A stretch of DNA of 64,000 nt. Source: Enterovibrio norvegicus FF-33. GTDB taxonomy: Bacteria > Pseudomonadota > Gammaproteobacteria > Enterobacterales > Vibrionaceae. Below, piece by piece: positions 62,977-64,000 of this stretch. The stretch's first letter is position 1, and every line of letters begins with the position of its first letter. The stretch spans positions 1,950,888 to 2,014,887 of the forward strand of contig NZ_AJYD02000038.1 in the NCBI RefSeq assembly GCF_000286835.2. The letters are read 5' to 3'. A model generated the notes under the pieces. It had not been told where the DNA came from, searched no databases, and saw only the letters and a program-made list of their open reading frames with translations. The translations under genes and the position numbers were made by a program.

Positions 62977-64000
62977 TGCGACCCCCTTCGCTTTGCCCCG
63001 TATCAATCACCCGTTCAAGCAGCATGACAGCCACATCTTGAACGGCAGGGCGTGGCATCACCACGCCTTCTAGCATTACCGCACATTGCGGGCAAGCAAC
63101 GGCTACCATGCTGGCCCCCGTTTCGCGGGCATCGTCCATTCGCATATCCGCGATCCGTTGCTCGCCTTGAATATCCGTGATGGGCGCGCCCCCTCCACCG
63201 CCACAACAGCGAGAGCGAAAACCTGAGCGCTCCATTTCGTTGATCGTCATCCCCATGCGTTCCAACAAGAATCGCGGGGCATCATAACCACCGTTGTAAC
63301 GCCCTAAATAACAGGGATCGTGATAAGTGACGCTTTGCGCTTTGGCCGTATTCAAGGTCAGTGACTCGCGTTCGACGCATTGAGCGAGAAATTCAGTGTG
63401 GTGCATGACTGAATAGTGACCGCCAAAGTCGGCGTATTCATTTTTCAGGACATGAAACGCGTGGGGATCGGGCGTTACAATGGTGTTGAAGGTGTACTTA
63501 TTCAGGGTTTTCACGTTGGCCTTGGCTAAGCGCTGAAACGTGGCTTCATCGCCCAATCGACGCGCTAAATCGCCACTGTCGAGTTCTTCATTGCCCAAAA
63601 TGGCAAAGCTAACGTTTGCGTGTCGAAGCAGTGCCACTAGCGCTCTCAATGTGCGCTGATACGCCAAATCAAACGCGCCATCGCCTGCCCATAGCAACAC
63701 ATCCGTCTTGCCGACACTTGCCATGGTATCGAGCTTAAGATCAACTGCCCAAATGGCGCGGTTTTGCGGTGACAAGCCATTCGGGTTATCCGTCGCAATC
63801 AAATTATTCAGGGTTTCTGCGCCTTTTCCTGCGGTTTCCCCTTTCGCCAGTGTCAGATGTCTGCGCATATCAACAATGGCATCAACATGCTCAATCATCA
63901 TCGGACACTCTTCCACACATGCGCGACACGTGGTGCATGACCACACGGTATCGGTGAAGATGATAAAACTTTTTCTCTCGACGCTTGGATAAACGACGAT
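62969..64000 (-). CDS. dgcB: DgcB-type Fe-S oxidoreductase, partial and disrupted at the window edge
   Basis: C-terminal part of the Fe-S subunit of dimethylglycine demethylase. The genuine portion spans about 62969-63954. It has CTTCRACVEEC (a [4Fe-4S] site) and two CCG-type heterodisulfide-reductase modules (YHDPCYLGRYNGG and CCGGGGGAPITD). The family has a further N-terminal membrane part. In the last 46 bases the frame stays open but encodes the antisense of the Calx-beta gene (copied sequence), not DgcB. Thus the gene is interrupted here by a duplication or assembly junction. It heads the etfA-etfB cluster, overlapping etfA by eight bases. Confidence 0.85.
   Translation of the reverse strand: MVVYPSVERKSFIIFTDTVWSCTTCRACVEECPMMIEHVDAIVDMRRHLTLAKGETAGKGAETLNNLIATDNPNGLSPQNRAIWAVDLKLDTMASVGKTDVLLWAGDGAFDLAYQRTLRALVALLRHANVSFAILGNEELDSGDLARRLGDEATFQRLAKANVKTLNKYTFNTIVTPDPHAFHVLKNEYADFGGHYSVMHHTEFLAQCVERESLTLNTAKAQSVTYHDPCYLGRYNGGYDAPRFLLERMGMTINEMERSGFRSRCCGGGGGAPITDIQGEQRIADMRMDDARETGASMVAVACPQCAVMLEGVVMPRPAVQDVAVMLLERVIDTGQSEGGRNG
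63955..64000 (+). repeat. 46-bp exact repeat, copy 2 (fused into dgcB)
   Basis: Identical to 60328-60373 in the same orientation and running off the window edge, so the match may be longer. It interrupts dgcB directly before the codons for TDTVWSC. Confidence 0.97.

Overview
This 64-kb window looks like chromosomal DNA of a marine gammaproteobacterium, most likely a member of the Vibrionaceae (inference). The reasons are the Vibrio-style gene content (tnaC-tnaA, malI/malX/malY, ppiB, rlmF, ibpA-type Hsp20, VexB/MexB-type RND pump), dense coding with short intergenic gaps, many strong hairpin terminators, and a palindromic repeat of a kind I recall from vibrios. The dimethylglycine/ETF genes would fit the Enterovibrio/Grimontia side of the family, but that cannot be settled here. 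I see no rRNA, tRNA, insertion sequence, prophage or CRISPR array.

Layout. 1-2.7 kb: NAD-dependent formate dehydrogenase fdsG-fdsB-fdsA (minus strand, fdsA cut by the window edge). 3.0-5.1 kb: pseudouridine catabolism psuK-psuG, with the kinase fused to a DNA-binding domain. 5.3-6.4 kb: GlxA/GbdR-type AraC regulator. 6.9-12.6 kb: SDR oxidoreductase, GNAT acetyltransferase, Hsp20 with a heat-shock promoter and a ROSE-like RNA thermometer, a small Cys-rich protein behind a Fur box, two AraC regulators, a DUF6404 protein and a periplasmic SRPBCC protein. 12.8-18.6 kb: a polyamine-type ABC importer operon and a divergent orphan betaine/choline-type binding protein. 18.7-22.8 kb: RNase H, RluA-family pseudouridine synthase, periplasmic rhodanese, AraC regulator. 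23.3-30.6 kb: RND efflux pair, PpiB, a RodA-type SEDS protein, DedA. 31-35.4 kb: cupins, an orphan DNA methyltransferase, RlmF, YkvA, K+ channel. 35.5-37.8 kb: two paralogous uncharacterised GTPases. 38-39.7 kb: tnaC leader and tnaA. 40.1-42.5 kb: a three-gene cassette of unrecognised proteins, two of them paralogous. 42.5-46.6 kb: malY-malX and divergent malI with twin operators. 46.7-50.1 kb: M50 protease, methyltransferase, DEAD-box helicase. 50.3-58.2 kb: AraC regulator, NTF2-like lipoprotein, DgkA plus LTA-synthase-like enzyme, MscS, ZntB, MgtE. 58.2-60.9 kb: ArsR regulator, small glutaredoxin, secreted Calx-beta protein. 60.9-64.0 kb: etfB-etfA-dgcB for dimethylglycine/betaine oxidation.

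How genes may work together (inference). Betaine use is represented by dgcB-etfA-etfB, the orphan betaine/choline binding protein and perhaps the GlxA-type regulator. DgkA could recycle the diacylglycerol released by the neighbouring phosphoglycerol transferase. MalI probably represses malXY and itself through two identical operators.

The two most notable observations are these. (1) The last 46 bases of the window are an exact copy of the Calx-beta coding sequence 3.6 kb upstream, and they replace the expected upstream part of dgcB. This marks either a tandem-duplication junction or an assembly chimera. (2) The 40.1-42.5 kb cassette is the best candidate for an undescribed system.
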